DNA of 64,000 bases from DATKQY01 sp035532475 (lineage in GTDB: Bacteria > Actinomycetota > Acidimicrobiia > Acidimicrobiales > Bog-793): the NCBI GenBank assembly GCA_035532475.1, contig DATKQY010000053.1, positions 52,946 through 116,945 of the forward strand, in the 5' to 3' direction. The notes under the pieces were generated by a model. That model did no database searches, was not told the DNA's origin, and saw only the letters and a program-made list of their open reading frames with translations. Made by a program: the position numbers and the translations under genes. This document shows, piece by piece, positions 1 through 7,545 of this stretch (positions are counted from its first letter, which is position 1; each line of letters starts with the position of its first letter).

Positions 1-720
1 CGCGGTCATCTTCGGGGACGGATCGACGCCGAGATCGTGCTGGGCGAGCTGCTCGTAGATACGGAAGCGCCGGATCGCCTCGGCGACGTTGCCGTCGGCG
101 AGGTGGGCGCGCACGAGGGCGCGGTGCGCGCTCTCGCGCAACGGCTCGCGCTCGACCGCGGCGAGCGCGGCGAGGACGGCGGCGTCGGAGCGTCCGACGT
201 CGGTGCAGTGCTCGGAGAGCGCCTCGAGGGCGAGCAGCGTCAGCTGGCGATGGCGCTCGCGCTCGAGGAGGATCCAGTCCTCGTACCAGCCGGGCAGCAG
301 CTCTTCCCACAGTCGCGGCTCGGCCATCTCGGTCGTGTCCTCGCCGAACGCTCCGGCAAGGATCCCTCGCGCCACCGTGGCGGCACGGTGGACGTCGACC
401 TCGACCGCCGGCGCGAGCCTGAGCTCGTCGTGCGCCGAGTCGACGACGTGCAGCGCCGACGCGCGGAGCCGCCACAGCGCCGAGCGCAGGCTCCCGTTTG
501 CATGCTCCTCGGAGGCGTCGCCCCACAAGGTGCCGGCGACGTAGCTCCTGCGAAGCCACTTGCCGTGCAGTGCCAGCAACGCCACCAGGCGCTGGGCACC
601 CTGGACGAGGGGGACGCCGTCGGAGGACGAGCGCAGCGAGAACCCGCCGAGCATGCAGAGCTGGAGGCGTTCGGACGGGGACTGGGTATCGTGGCAACGT
701 CGCCGAAGGTCGGTAACCAT
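1..720 (-). CDS. SARP/AfsR-type BTAD transcriptional regulator, truncated by window edge
   Basis: 240 residues are visible; the C-terminus lies outside the window. Residues about 20-95 look like the winged-helix DNA-binding part of SARP regulators (segments LCMLGGFSLR and GSLRSALWRLRASALHVV). Residues about 110-240 resemble the helical bacterial transcriptional activator domain, ending with RFRIYEQLAQHDLGVDPSP, a typical BTAD signature. Such proteins bind direct repeats near promoters and activate secondary-metabolism or physiological genes; the target here is unknown. The ATG at 718-720 is used, but GTG (724-726) and TTG (727-729) are in frame and a stop at 748-750 closes the frame. No clear ribosome-binding site decides between them. 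Whether further domains (NB-ARC, TPR) follow cannot be seen. Confidence 0.85.
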   Translation of the reverse strand, partial: MVTDLRRRCHDTQSPSERLQLCMLGGFSLRSSSDGVPLVQGAQRLVALLALHGKWLRRSYVAGTLWGDASEEHANGSLRSALWRLRASALHVVDSAHDELRLAPAVEVDVHRAATVARGILAGAFGEDTTEMAEPRLWEELLPGWYEDWILLERERHRQLTLLALEALSEHCTDVGRSDAAVLAALAAVEREPLRESAHRALVRAHLADGNVAEAIRRFRIYEQLAQHDLGVDPSPKMTA

Positions 721-989
721 GCGCACCAACTTCTTGGAGGTGGAGGGTTACGAAAGCTGCACGGCCCGAGACGGCCACACGTCTCGCACATCTCGCACGT
801 TTCGTGCCATCTGTCGCGCCGCCCCCGACCCTAACGCGTCGCGCATGGCGCTGCGGCGGCGCTCTCGTGACGAGCTTGTGACGGCGCTCGCCGGAGTGGG
901 TTCACGCACCCGGGCGCGATGCACGAAGCTGCAATGTACCGACACGACATGCGTCGAAATGCCTCCGGGCGCCGACCCGGCGGCGGTGC

Positions 990-2027
990 TCAGGTGTGGT
1001 GCTTGGAGAAGAAGGACCAGATGAGCGCGTCGGCGTCGACGTCGGTGGCGGTCGCGCCGAAGTAGCGGCGCAGCGAGGCCGGGAGGGCGACGCCGCCGGG
1101 CCAGGTGTGGCCATCCCCGACGAGCGAGTAGAGCTCGACCGCGCCGGACGAGGCGCACGAGCCCCACGAGGTGAGCTTGACGTCGCGTGCCGGGCTCGAC
1201 GAGCGCGGCGAGGCGGAACAGCCGTCGTGCGCCGCCCACGCCTTGGCGGAGGCCGCGACACTCGAGGTCCAGTACGCTTGCCCGCCGCGGCCGTCGTAGG
1301 GATCGACGGGATCCGCGGTGCCGTGGAACGCGATGACCGCGATCGGGCGCCGAGATGTGCAGTGGGCCGGGAACTGGAGGCCGCTGATGGGAGCGATGGC
1401 TGCGAACACGCTCGGGGCGTCGCAGCCGAGCGCGCTCGCCATGCGCGCGCCCCCCGAGAAGCCGGCGACGTAGACGCGGGTCATGTCGAGACAGAGGCGC
1501 TGGCCGAGGAGGAACGGCAGGCTCGAGAGGAAGCTGCGGTCGCTCGCGCTGTGTTCGGGCACGCGCTCGCCTCCGACGAGGGGCTCGCCGGGGACGTTCC
1601 AGTCGAACCCTGGCACGCCGAGCAGGTCGACCGGGATCGAGGCGTCGGGGTAGGCGACCACGAAGCCGTCGGCGTCGGCCGTCCCATCCATGCCCGAGAA
1701 CTTCTCCTGCTCGGCCGCGTCCGATCCGCTCCCGTGCAGATCGAGGACGAGGGGCGCCGGCCGCGTCCGCGAGTAGCGCGTCGGCACGTGCAGGAGGACG
1801 CGTCGCTGCGAGGCGCCGACCTGCACGCTGAACGTCGCGTTCGGCGGGGTCGCCGCCGAGTTGCAGCCGGCGCTCCCCGGGGCGTGTGAACGCGCGGTCG
1901 CGGACGCGGCCGGGCTCGCCGGGACGCCGAGCCCGAGGAGGAGCCCGCTCAGTGCGACGAGGATCGTGGTGCGCCCCCGTCGCGGCGTGGCGTCGGGTTC
2001 GGTTGGTCGGTGTCGCGGCCCGGTCAT
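990..2027 (-). CDS. secreted PHB-depolymerase-like esterase (LpqC family)
   Basis: 345 residues. A basic N-terminus and a hydrophobic stretch (about 21-42) form a signal peptide, so the enzyme is probably exported. The alpha/beta-hydrolase core shows the oxyanion segment VLDLHGSG (94-101), nucleophile Ser191 in GFSGG, the acid Asp239 in HGTADP and His307 in GDGHTWPGG, the usual order for polyhydroxybutyrate depolymerase and feruloyl-esterase-like proteins. Six cysteines in the mature part suggest disulfides. The substrate (polyester, feruloyl or acetyl ester) cannot be told from sequence. The gene is divergent from a MarR regulator, and a nested palindrome lies between the two starts, so MarR control is likely. 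GGAG lies directly before the ATG. Confidence 0.88.
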   Translation of the reverse strand: MTGPRHRPTEPDATPRRGRTTILVALSGLLLGLGVPASPAASATARSHAPGSAGCNSAATPPNATFSVQVGASQRRVLLHVPTRYSRTRPAPLVLDLHGSGSDAAEQEKFSGMDGTADADGFVVAYPDASIPVDLLGVPGFDWNVPGEPLVGGERVPEHSASDRSFLSSLPFLLGQRLCLDMTRVYVAGFSGGARMASALGCDAPSVFAAIAPISGLQFPAHCTSRRPIAVIAFHGTADPVDPYDGRGGQAYWTSSVAASAKAWAAHDGCSASPRSSSPARDVKLTSWGSCASSGAVELYSLVGDGHTWPGGVALPASLRRYFGATATDVDADALIWSFFSKHHT

Positions 2028-2031
2028 CTCC

Positions 2032-2060
2032 GCAACCTAGTTGTTAGACAACCGAGTTGC
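2032..2060. promoter_or_regulatory. nested dyad operator for the MarR regulator
   Basis: Inner arms GTTGT (2040-2044) and ACAAC (2048-2052) flank TAG. Outer arms GCAAC (2032-2036) and GTTGC (2056-2060) are centred on the same base, 2046. The site fills the short gap between the divergent esterase and MarR genes, the usual place for an autoregulatory MarR operator. The symmetry is read directly; binding is inferred. Confidence 0.65.
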
Positions 2061-2071
2061 ATAATGGAGGG

Positions 2072-2560
2072 GTGGAACCCTCCCTGCACGACCTGCCCCC
2101 GTCGAGCTGGCCCTGGCCCTGGCTGCTGCGCGGCGCCGGTCAGGTCGTCGAGCAGCGGGTGCGCTCGGCGCTGGCGGGCGCGGGCATCGAGGAGCTGCGC
2201 CCCGGCGACGTGCTGTTCCTCGCGCTGCTGGCGCGCGGCATCGACACGATCGACGCGCTCGCCCGCAATCTCGAGGTGACGCGCCAGGCGGTGAGCAAGA
2301 CGGTCGACTCGCTGGTGCGCAGGGGCTACGTCGTGCGCGCGGTGGGCGGTGCCGACCGGCGCCGGGTCGAGCTCCGTCTGAGCGACACGGGGGCCGACGC
2401 CGCCCGCGTGGCCCGTTCGGCCCGCGAGGAGGAGGAGCGGCGCCTCGAGGCGGCGCTCGGACCGGCCGCCGCGCAGGCGCGGGCCGCGATCGCCTTGTTC
2501 ATCGCCGACTCGCCGGGCGTGCGTCTGCGGACCGCCTACGCGCGCCGCTCCTACCGCTGA
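2072..2560 (+). CDS. MarR-family transcriptional regulator
   Basis: 162 residues from GTG 2072. A winged helix-turn-helix lies at about residues 50-110 (IDALARNLEVTRQAVSKTVD, then the wing with GGADRRRVELRLSDTG), with helical dimerisation ends, as in MarR repressors. The family binds palindromes and is released by small ligands, often aromatic compounds. GTG 2072 is preferred to an in-frame TTG at 2057: the TTG lies inside the palindrome and has no ribosome-binding site, while CATAAT (2060-2065) sits six bases before the GTG, consistent with a leaderless message. The likely target is the divergent esterase gene. Confidence 0.87.
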   Translation: MEPSLHDLPPSSWPWPWLLRGAGQVVEQRVRSALAGAGIEELRPGDVLFLALLARGIDTIDALARNLEVTRQAVSKTVDSLVRRGYVVRAVGGADRRRVELRLSDTGADAARVARSAREEEERRLEAALGPAAAQARAAIALFIADSPGVRLRTAYARRSYR

Positions 2561-2952
2561 CGGGCGGCACTCTCCTTCCAGGCGCTGCGCCAGGCGCTCT
2601 CGGCGCTGCGCCACGAGCACTCCCGAGCGATCAGCCCGTCGCGGAAGTCGAACACGTGCAGCACCCGGAAGAGCGCGGGCCACCCCTGCTCGTCGGTGGC
2701 TTCGACGAACGCCTCGTCGACGGCGAAGTCCTCGCCGTAGTTGCGGCGCTCGGAGACGATGCGCTTCAGCGGATAGGTCGCGAACAGCTCGATGTAGAAG
2801 GCCTTCGCCGCCGCCTTGCCGCGTGAGCGGTGCACGCCGGCGACCTCCAGCTCGACGTCGTCGGCGAGGTCGGCGATCGCGGCCTCCTCGTCGCAGCGTT
2901 CCTCGGCGCGGAAGTGGCGGTCGATCAACGCGTCCATCTCGTCCGTCGTCAA
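2551..2952 (-). CDS. SnoaL-like / NTF2-fold protein
   Basis: 133 residues, the usual length for SnoaL-like (NTF2 fold) proteins, with pattern ALIDRHFRAEERCDEEAAIA near the start and RVLHVFDFRDGLIARE near the end. The fold serves polyketide cyclases, ketosteroid-isomerase-like enzymes and binding proteins, so the reaction is open. The start is TTG 2950-2952: AAGGAGGT lies six bases upstream and the TTG overlaps the TGA of the preceding dehydrogenase gene (TTGA), indicating translational coupling. The 3' end overlaps the convergent MarR gene by ten bases. Confidence 0.75.
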   Translation of the reverse strand: MTTDEMDALIDRHFRAEERCDEEAAIADLADDVELEVAGVHRSRGKAAAKAFYIELFATYPLKRIVSERRNYGEDFAVDEAFVEATDEQGWPALFRVLHVFDFRDGLIARECSWRSAESAWRSAWKESAARQR

Positions 2953-4178
2953 TGCCCGACCTCCTTCGTAGCCGGGGTCCGCTCGTCGAGGCCGGTGGGC
3001 GAGCCGTGCTCGGCGAGCAGGTCGAGGAAGGGCCCGGCCGGCAGCGCCTCGGGCCCGAGCACGCCGGCTCCGGACCAGACGCCCGAGTCCAGGAGCTGGA
3101 GGGCGATCACGGGATTGATCGCGGTCTGCCAGACGACCGCCTGCGAGCCGTACTCCGCCATCGACTGGGCGTTGTCCACCGCGTGGTACAGGTAGACCGC
3201 CCGTGGGGCACCGTCCTTGCCGGTGCCGGTCACCCAGGTCCCAGCGCACGTCACGCCGTGCATCTTGTCGCCGAGGGTGGCGGGGTCAGGCAGGCAGGCC
3301 GCGACGACGTCGCGCGGCGAGACCTGCGCGGCACCGACGCGCACCGGCGCCGTCCGGTCGAGCCCGAGCTTGTGCAGGGTCCGCAGCACCTCGATGAACT
3401 CCTCGCCGAGGCCGTACTTGAAGGTGACGCGCCCCGCGTCGAGCCAGCGTGGCACGAGGAGGACCTCCTCGTGCTCGACGTTGACGCACTCGATCGGGCC
3501 GATCCCCTCGGGGAACTCGAAGACCTCCGCGCCGCTGAAGGGCTCGGTCGTGTACCAGCCGCGGTCGCGCTCCCAGATGACGGGCGGGTTCAGGCACTCC
3601 TCGATCGTCGTCCAGATGGAGAAGGTCGGCGCGAACTCGTAGCCCTCGACGACGAGATTCGCGCCGTCTCGCACCCCGATCTCCTCGACCGAGGAGAACA
3701 GCTCGTCGGCGGCGTGGCGGGCGAACACGTCGGAGAGCCCCGGCTCGACGCCCATGCCGACGAGCGCCAGCAGGCCCCGCTCCTTCCATGCGTCGGCTTC
3801 GGCGAACTGCTCGTCGCCGAGCTTGACCCCGGTCTTCGCGTAGGGCTCGTCGGGATGGGGCTGGGACAGCGACATCGCCATGTCCACGTAGTTGACGCCG
3901 GCGGCGAAGGCGGCCCGGAACAGGGGCATGACGAAGCGCGGGTCGACGGCGTTCACGACGACGTCGCAACGCTCGGCACGGACGAGCTCGGCGACCGCCG
4001 CCGCGTCCGAGGCGTCGATGCGCGCGGCACTGACCCTGTCCGACCCCACCCCGGCGGCGCGCCTCGCGCGTTCGAGGTCGTAGTCGGCGACCACCAGGTG
4101 CTCGAAGACCCCCCAGCGCTGGGCCGTCCGCGAGATCGCGGCCCCGACGCCACCCGCACCGACCAGCAGCACCCGCAT
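2949..4178 (-). CDS. saccharopine dehydrogenase-like NAD(P)-dependent oxidoreductase
   Basis: 409 residues. The N-terminus is a Rossmann fold (LLVGAGGVGAAISRTAQRWG), followed by VVNAVDPRFVMPLFRAA and GVNYVDMA, typical of saccharopine dehydrogenase / carboxynorspermidine synthase proteins, which join or split amine-carboxylic acid adducts through a Schiff base. GMGVEPGLSDVFARHAADEL fits the central substrate domain. Which adduct is used is not clear: lysine breakdown, polyamine or another secondary amine are possible. GGAGG lies five bases before the ATG. The gene overlaps the SnoaL-like gene by four bases, so the two are co-expressed and may act in one pathway. Confidence 0.8.
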   Translation of the reverse strand: MRVLLVGAGGVGAAISRTAQRWGVFEHLVVADYDLERARRAAGVGSDRVSAARIDASDAAAVAELVRAERCDVVVNAVDPRFVMPLFRAAFAAGVNYVDMAMSLSQPHPDEPYAKTGVKLGDEQFAEADAWKERGLLALVGMGVEPGLSDVFARHAADELFSSVEEIGVRDGANLVVEGYEFAPTFSIWTTIEECLNPPVIWERDRGWYTTEPFSGAEVFEFPEGIGPIECVNVEHEEVLLVPRWLDAGRVTFKYGLGEEFIEVLRTLHKLGLDRTAPVRVGAAQVSPRDVVAACLPDPATLGDKMHGVTCAGTWVTGTGKDGAPRAVYLYHAVDNAQSMAEYGSQAVVWQTAINPVIALQLLDSGVWSGAGVLGPEALPAGPFLDLLAEHGSPTGLDERTPATKEVGH

Positions 4179-4585
4179 GTCGTCCTCCGCTCACTCCGCG
4201 ATGGGCGTGCCCGGGTGGCCGAGCTGGTGCGGGCGCGTGGCCCGTGTCGCCCACGGCATGCTACCCGGCCCCCTGTCCGGGGCCGCTGGGCAGGCCTTCC
4301 CGGCGCGCGCGACGGGCGACGGGCGCTCGCGCCGGGTGGGCGCCCCGGGGAATTGCTGGACGGCGGGCCCGGTCGTGTCGTTATGAGCAACAGGACGGCC
4401 GAGGTGGCCGCCCGACGTGCCGGAGCGCCGGCCCGGTCCTAGCCGGGCGCCTACCGGTCGTCGCCGTGGCACGGCATGAGCTCGGGGCGGCGTCGACGAC
4501 GCTCGCTTCCCCCCGGGTCCGGGCCGGCTGCCACGGGCGGACAATGAGGGCCGTCCGGGAAGGGCGGTCGAGGAGCGATGACCCG
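4179..4585. other. intergenic region between divergent genes
   Basis: About 400 bases between the saccharopine-dehydrogenase-like gene and the GGDEF gene. A six-pair hairpin GGCCCC/GGGGCC is visible near 4269-4290. The plus frame stays open from 4244, but its encoded peptide is Arg/Gly/Pro-rich with no domain, so it is not taken as coding. No convincing promoter seen. Confidence 0.4.
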
Positions 4586-5095
4586 ATGGGTAGCGATGGA
4601 CACAACCTCACAGCGACGCACGACGAGCTGACCGGGCTCGTGAGTCGCAGCGTCTTCACGGTCGTCGCGGACCATGCGGTCCGCAGGGCGCACCGCGAGG
4701 GCGAGTTCGTCAGCCTGCTCTGCCTCGATCTCGACGACCTCGAGGGGATCAACGAGCACTTCGGGCGCGACGTCGGCGACATCGCGCTCATCGAGTTCGG
4801 CGAGCTCCTCCGCCGGGAGCTGCGCGGCAGCGACGTCGTGGCACGTGTCGGCGGCGACGAGTTCGCGGTGCTGCTTCCCCAGACCGACCCGCGCCAGGCG
4901 ACCGTGGTGATCGAGCACTTCAGCGCGGTCCTGATGGCGCGCAAGCAGGATCTCGGCCACCCCTACGTGCTGACCGCCCGTGTCGGCTCGGCGACGATCG
5001 ACCCCTCCTTCGAGCTCGGCTCGCTCTGCGAGCTGTTCGAGGAGGCGAAGCGGGACGCGTCCCGGGAGGCGGGGGACCCACCCGCCTGGGAGTGA
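4586..5095 (+). CDS. stand-alone GGDEF diguanylate cyclase
   Basis: 169 residues from ATG 4586, essentially one GGDEF domain. DELTGLVSRSVF opens the domain, LDLDDLEGINEHFG carries the metal-binding aspartates, and the active-site loop is an intact GGDEF (residues 89-93) in RVGGDEFAVLLP. Five residues before it sits RGSD (80-83), the RxxD inhibitory I-site. An active, product-inhibited synthase of cyclic di-GMP from two GTP is therefore predicted. There is no sensor or membrane domain in this reading; an upstream start (for example the ATG near 4544) would add only a short basic stretch. AGGAG lies ten bases upstream. Confidence 0.82.
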   Translation: MGSDGHNLTATHDELTGLVSRSVFTVVADHAVRRAHREGEFVSLLCLDLDDLEGINEHFGRDVGDIALIEFGELLRRELRGSDVVARVGGDEFAVLLPQTDPRQATVVIEHFSAVLMARKQDLGHPYVLTARVGSATIDPSFELGSLCELFEEAKRDASREAGDPPAWE

Positions 5096-5179
5096 CGCCC
5101 GGTACAGTGCAGGCGGCCTGGTGCCCCGGCGGGGGCACGAGCCGGCCCGCCTGTCACCGAGTGAGAGGAGCCGTGGACC

Positions 5180-6430
5180 ATGCGGTGGAACCTCCCGTCC
5201 GAGCGCCTCCCCGAGGCGTGGTTCAACGTGGTGCCGCACCTCCCCGAGCCGCTCCAGCCGCCGCTGCACCCCGGGACTCGCCAGCCGATCGGGCCCGACG
5301 ACCTCGCCCCGCTGTTCCCGATGGCGCTGATCGCGCAAGAGGTCAGCGCGCAGCCCTGGGTCGAGGTCCCGGGCGAGGTGCTCGACATCCTGCGGCTGTG
5401 GCGGCCGACGCCGCTCGTCCGGGCGCACCGGCTGGAAGCGGCCCTCGCCACGCCGGCCCGCATCTACTACAAGGACGAGTCGGTCTCGCCTGCCGGCTCG
5501 CACAAACCCAACACCGCCGTTCCCCAGGCCTTCTACAACAAGGCGGAGGGGATCCCCCGGCTGACGACCGAGACCGGCGCGGGCCAGTGGGGGAGCGCGC
5601 TCAGCTTCGCGACCTCGCTGTTCGGCCTCGAGTGCAAGGTCTACATGGTCCGGGCCTCGTACCTGCAAAAGCCCTACCGCAAGGCGATGATGGAGGTGTG
5701 GGGCGGTGAGGTAGAGCCCTCACCCGTCGACCAGCCGGAGCATCCGGGCTCGCTCGGGAGCGCGATCAGCGACGCCGTGCGCGACGCGGCGTCGCGCGAC
5801 GACTCGCACTACTCGCTCGGCTCGGTCCTCAACCACGTCCTGCTCCACCAGACGGTGATCGGGCTCGAGGCCAAGGAGCAGCTGGCGCTGGCGGGAGAGG
5901 AGCGGCCCGACATCGTCATCGGCTCCTGCGGGGGCGGCTCGAACCTCGGCGGCATCGCCCTGCCGTTCGTGCCCGACGAGGGCGTCGACCTGCTCGCCGT
6001 CGAGCCCTCGTCCTGCCCGACGCTCACGGAGGGCCGCTTCGACTACGACTTCGGCGATGTCGCCGGCATGACGCCGCTGCTCGCGATGTACACGCTCGGC
6101 CACGATTTCGTCCCGCCCTCGATCCACGCGGGCGGCCTCCGCTACCACGGCGACTCCCCGATCATCTCGAGTCTCGTGAGGAGCAAGAGGATGCGGGCCG
6201 TGGCGTACCCGCAGGGCGCGGTGTTCGAGGCCGCGGTGCAGTTCGCCCGCACGCAGGGGACGATCCCTGCTCCCGAGACCAGCCACGCCATCCGCGCCGT
6301 GATCGACGAGGCCCTGGCGGCGAGGGAGCGAGGCGAGGAGGAGGTGATCCTCTTCAGCTACTCGGGCCACGGGCTGCTCGACCTCGGGGCCTACGACGAC
6401 TTCCTGCACGGCCGCCTCGCCGACGCGTGA
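5180..6430 (+). CDS. trpB2: TrpB2-type tryptophan synthase beta-like protein
   Basis: 416 residues, a fold-type II PLP enzyme of the TrpB2 subfamily. The extended N-terminus (WNLPSERLPEAWFNVVPHL), Lys109 in GSHKPNTA (Schiff base with PLP), ETGAGQWGSAL and the phosphate-binding loop GSCGGGSNLGG are visible. TrpB2 makes L-tryptophan from indole and serine, usually without tight TrpA pairing, or salvages indole; no trpA lies nearby. GAGGAG lies about nine bases before the ATG. A strong hairpin follows. The 3' neighbour is convergent, so the gene is probably monocistronic. Confidence 0.93.
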   Translation: MRWNLPSERLPEAWFNVVPHLPEPLQPPLHPGTRQPIGPDDLAPLFPMALIAQEVSAQPWVEVPGEVLDILRLWRPTPLVRAHRLEAALATPARIYYKDESVSPAGSHKPNTAVPQAFYNKAEGIPRLTTETGAGQWGSALSFATSLFGLECKVYMVRASYLQKPYRKAMMEVWGGEVEPSPVDQPEHPGSLGSAISDAVRDAASRDDSHYSLGSVLNHVLLHQTVIGLEAKEQLALAGEERPDIVIGSCGGGSNLGGIALPFVPDEGVDLLAVEPSSCPTLTEGRFDYDFGDVAGMTPLLAMYTLGHDFVPPSIHAGGLRYHGDSPIISSLVRSKRMRAVAYPQGAVFEAAVQFARTQGTIPAPETSHAIRAVIDEALAARERGEEEVILFSYSGHGLLDLGAYDDFLHGRLADA

Positions 6431-6463
6431 GCCGGGCCGGCCCCGCTCGCGAGGCACGGGACG

Positions 6464-6497
6464 GGAGGCGCCCGCCGCTCGCTCGGCGGGCGCCTCC
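6464..6497. terminator. bidirectional hairpin terminator
   Basis: A perfect 14-pair stem (left arm 6464-6477, right arm 6484-6497) with a six-base loop lies between the convergent trpB2 and membrane-protein genes. No U-run follows on either strand, as is common in GC-rich actinobacteria. It probably serves both genes. Confidence 0.75.
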
Positions 6498-6537
6498 GCA
6501 CGTGCTGGCGCCACGGGCCCTGGCGCTGCGCGATCGT

Positions 6538-7134
6538 CTAGGCGGACGCCTGCTGGCGAACGTCTGGGTGATCGACGGGGAGCGGGTTGTACATCATCCC
6601 GAGGTTGACGCCGAACCCAAGGTGCCATAGGTAGATGGCGAAGACCAGCTTCCAGCCGTAGCCGGAGGCGAAGATCCCGGCGCCGGCGTGGGGGAAGTAG
6701 ACGTACGGCACGAGGAAACCCGCGGAGATCGTCGCGAGCGCCAGGCCGAACAGGAGGGCTCTCGCCATGTTCATCGCCGGAGTCACCGGCCCCTTGATCA
6801 AGGGGAAGATGAACAGGGCGAAGATCAAGGTGAAGACCAGGCCGTCGAAGCCGTGGATGAACTCGCCGATCGCGAAGCGAACGATCGGCGAGCCGGTCGG
6901 GTCGACCACGGCGCCGTTGGCGAGCGGCCAGTCGAGGTCGGGAAGCCCGATCCCGTGGAACCAGATCCCGAAGACCGTGGCGATATGGGTGGCGACGAAC
7001 CCCGAGACGAGCGCGCCGCCAATGGGGTGACGGGTGATCCACACCCGCCACGCGTGGCCCGCGTTGGTCGATCCGGGCACCATCGTGCCACTTGTGTGCC
7101 GGGTGGGCGCTGACGCACCCATCTCTGTCGACAT
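6538..7134 (-). CDS. four-helix membrane protein of unknown function, histidines in or near each helix
   Basis: 198 residues, family not recognised. Hydrophobic segments lie at about 40-60, 96-114, 123-145 and 161-180. Histidines fall in or next to every helix: His50 and His60 (HIATVFGIWFHG), His94 (EFIHGFDG), His139 (FPHAGAG) and His171 (YLWHLGFG). That pattern is reminiscent of membrane heme- or copper-binding proteins, but this is inference only. Start at ATG 7134: GAGGAGGAG lies just upstream. A possible promoter nearly 300 bases further upstream implies a long leader. It is flanked by convergent trpB2 and a maleylacetate-reductase-like gene, which give no functional hint. Confidence 0.8.
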   Translation of the reverse strand: MSTEMGASAPTRHTSGTMVPGSTNAGHAWRVWITRHPIGGALVSGFVATHIATVFGIWFHGIGLPDLDWPLANGAVVDPTGSPIVRFAIGEFIHGFDGLVFTLIFALFIFPLIKGPVTPAMNMARALLFGLALATISAGFLVPYVYFPHAGAGIFASGYGWKLVFAIYLWHLGFGVNLGMMYNPLPVDHPDVRQQASA

Positions 7135-7545
7135 CGTATCTCCTCCTCTGCCAGACCGACTGTCAGCTACGGCGCGCCGCTGGACGGGCGCGGGGGACCG
7201 ACGTTTCGCGTGCAACTAGTCGCGCGAGGGCGACGTTCAGCTGGCGCGGCACCGGAGCGGGGGACGGGCTCGACAGCAGGGGATCAGCACCGGGTCCAAG
7301 CCCGGTCTCGCGACGAGGAGCCGCCGTCCAGTACGACCCCCTGGACGCAAGGTCGCATTCGACACCGGACCTCCTCGCTGTACGCACTGCGGATGCACGT
7401 GCGGTTCCCGGATGCTCATCATCGTCTGTGGGCGAAGAGGTGTCAACAGAAGTGCGGGAACGGTTACGTGAGACGCCCGCGGCAGGCCCTGGCCTCCTCC
7501 GTGGCCCCGGTGGCGAGCCGAGCGCGGCGTTCGGCCGCAGCCGGC
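7135..7545 (-). other. long leader / intergenic region of the four-helix membrane protein
   Basis: 411 bases with no convincing gene. On the minus strand it holds a sigma-A-like promoter and then about 280 transcribed bases with small inverted repeats: ACCGGG/CCCGGT near 7288-7305 and GTCCAG/CTGGAC near 7329-7349. This could be a structured regulatory leader; I do not recognise a known riboswitch. Confidence 0.4.
7418..7446 (-). promoter_or_regulatory. sigma-A-like promoter
   Basis: On the minus strand, TTGACA (7446-7441) and GATGAT (7423-7418) are separated by 17 bases. The -35 box is perfect. Transcription would start near 7411, about 280 bases before the membrane-protein gene. Confidence 0.5.

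Noticed and set aside
4588..4593. GGGTAG resembling a stress -10 box near the GGDEF start
   Set aside because: It overlaps the start codon and has no GTTT at 14-17 bases upstream.
7286..7307. tRNA T-arm-like hairpin ACCGGG-TCCAAG-CCCGGT
   Set aside because: The loop has six bases and lacks TTC; no acceptor, D or anticodon arms can be fitted around it.
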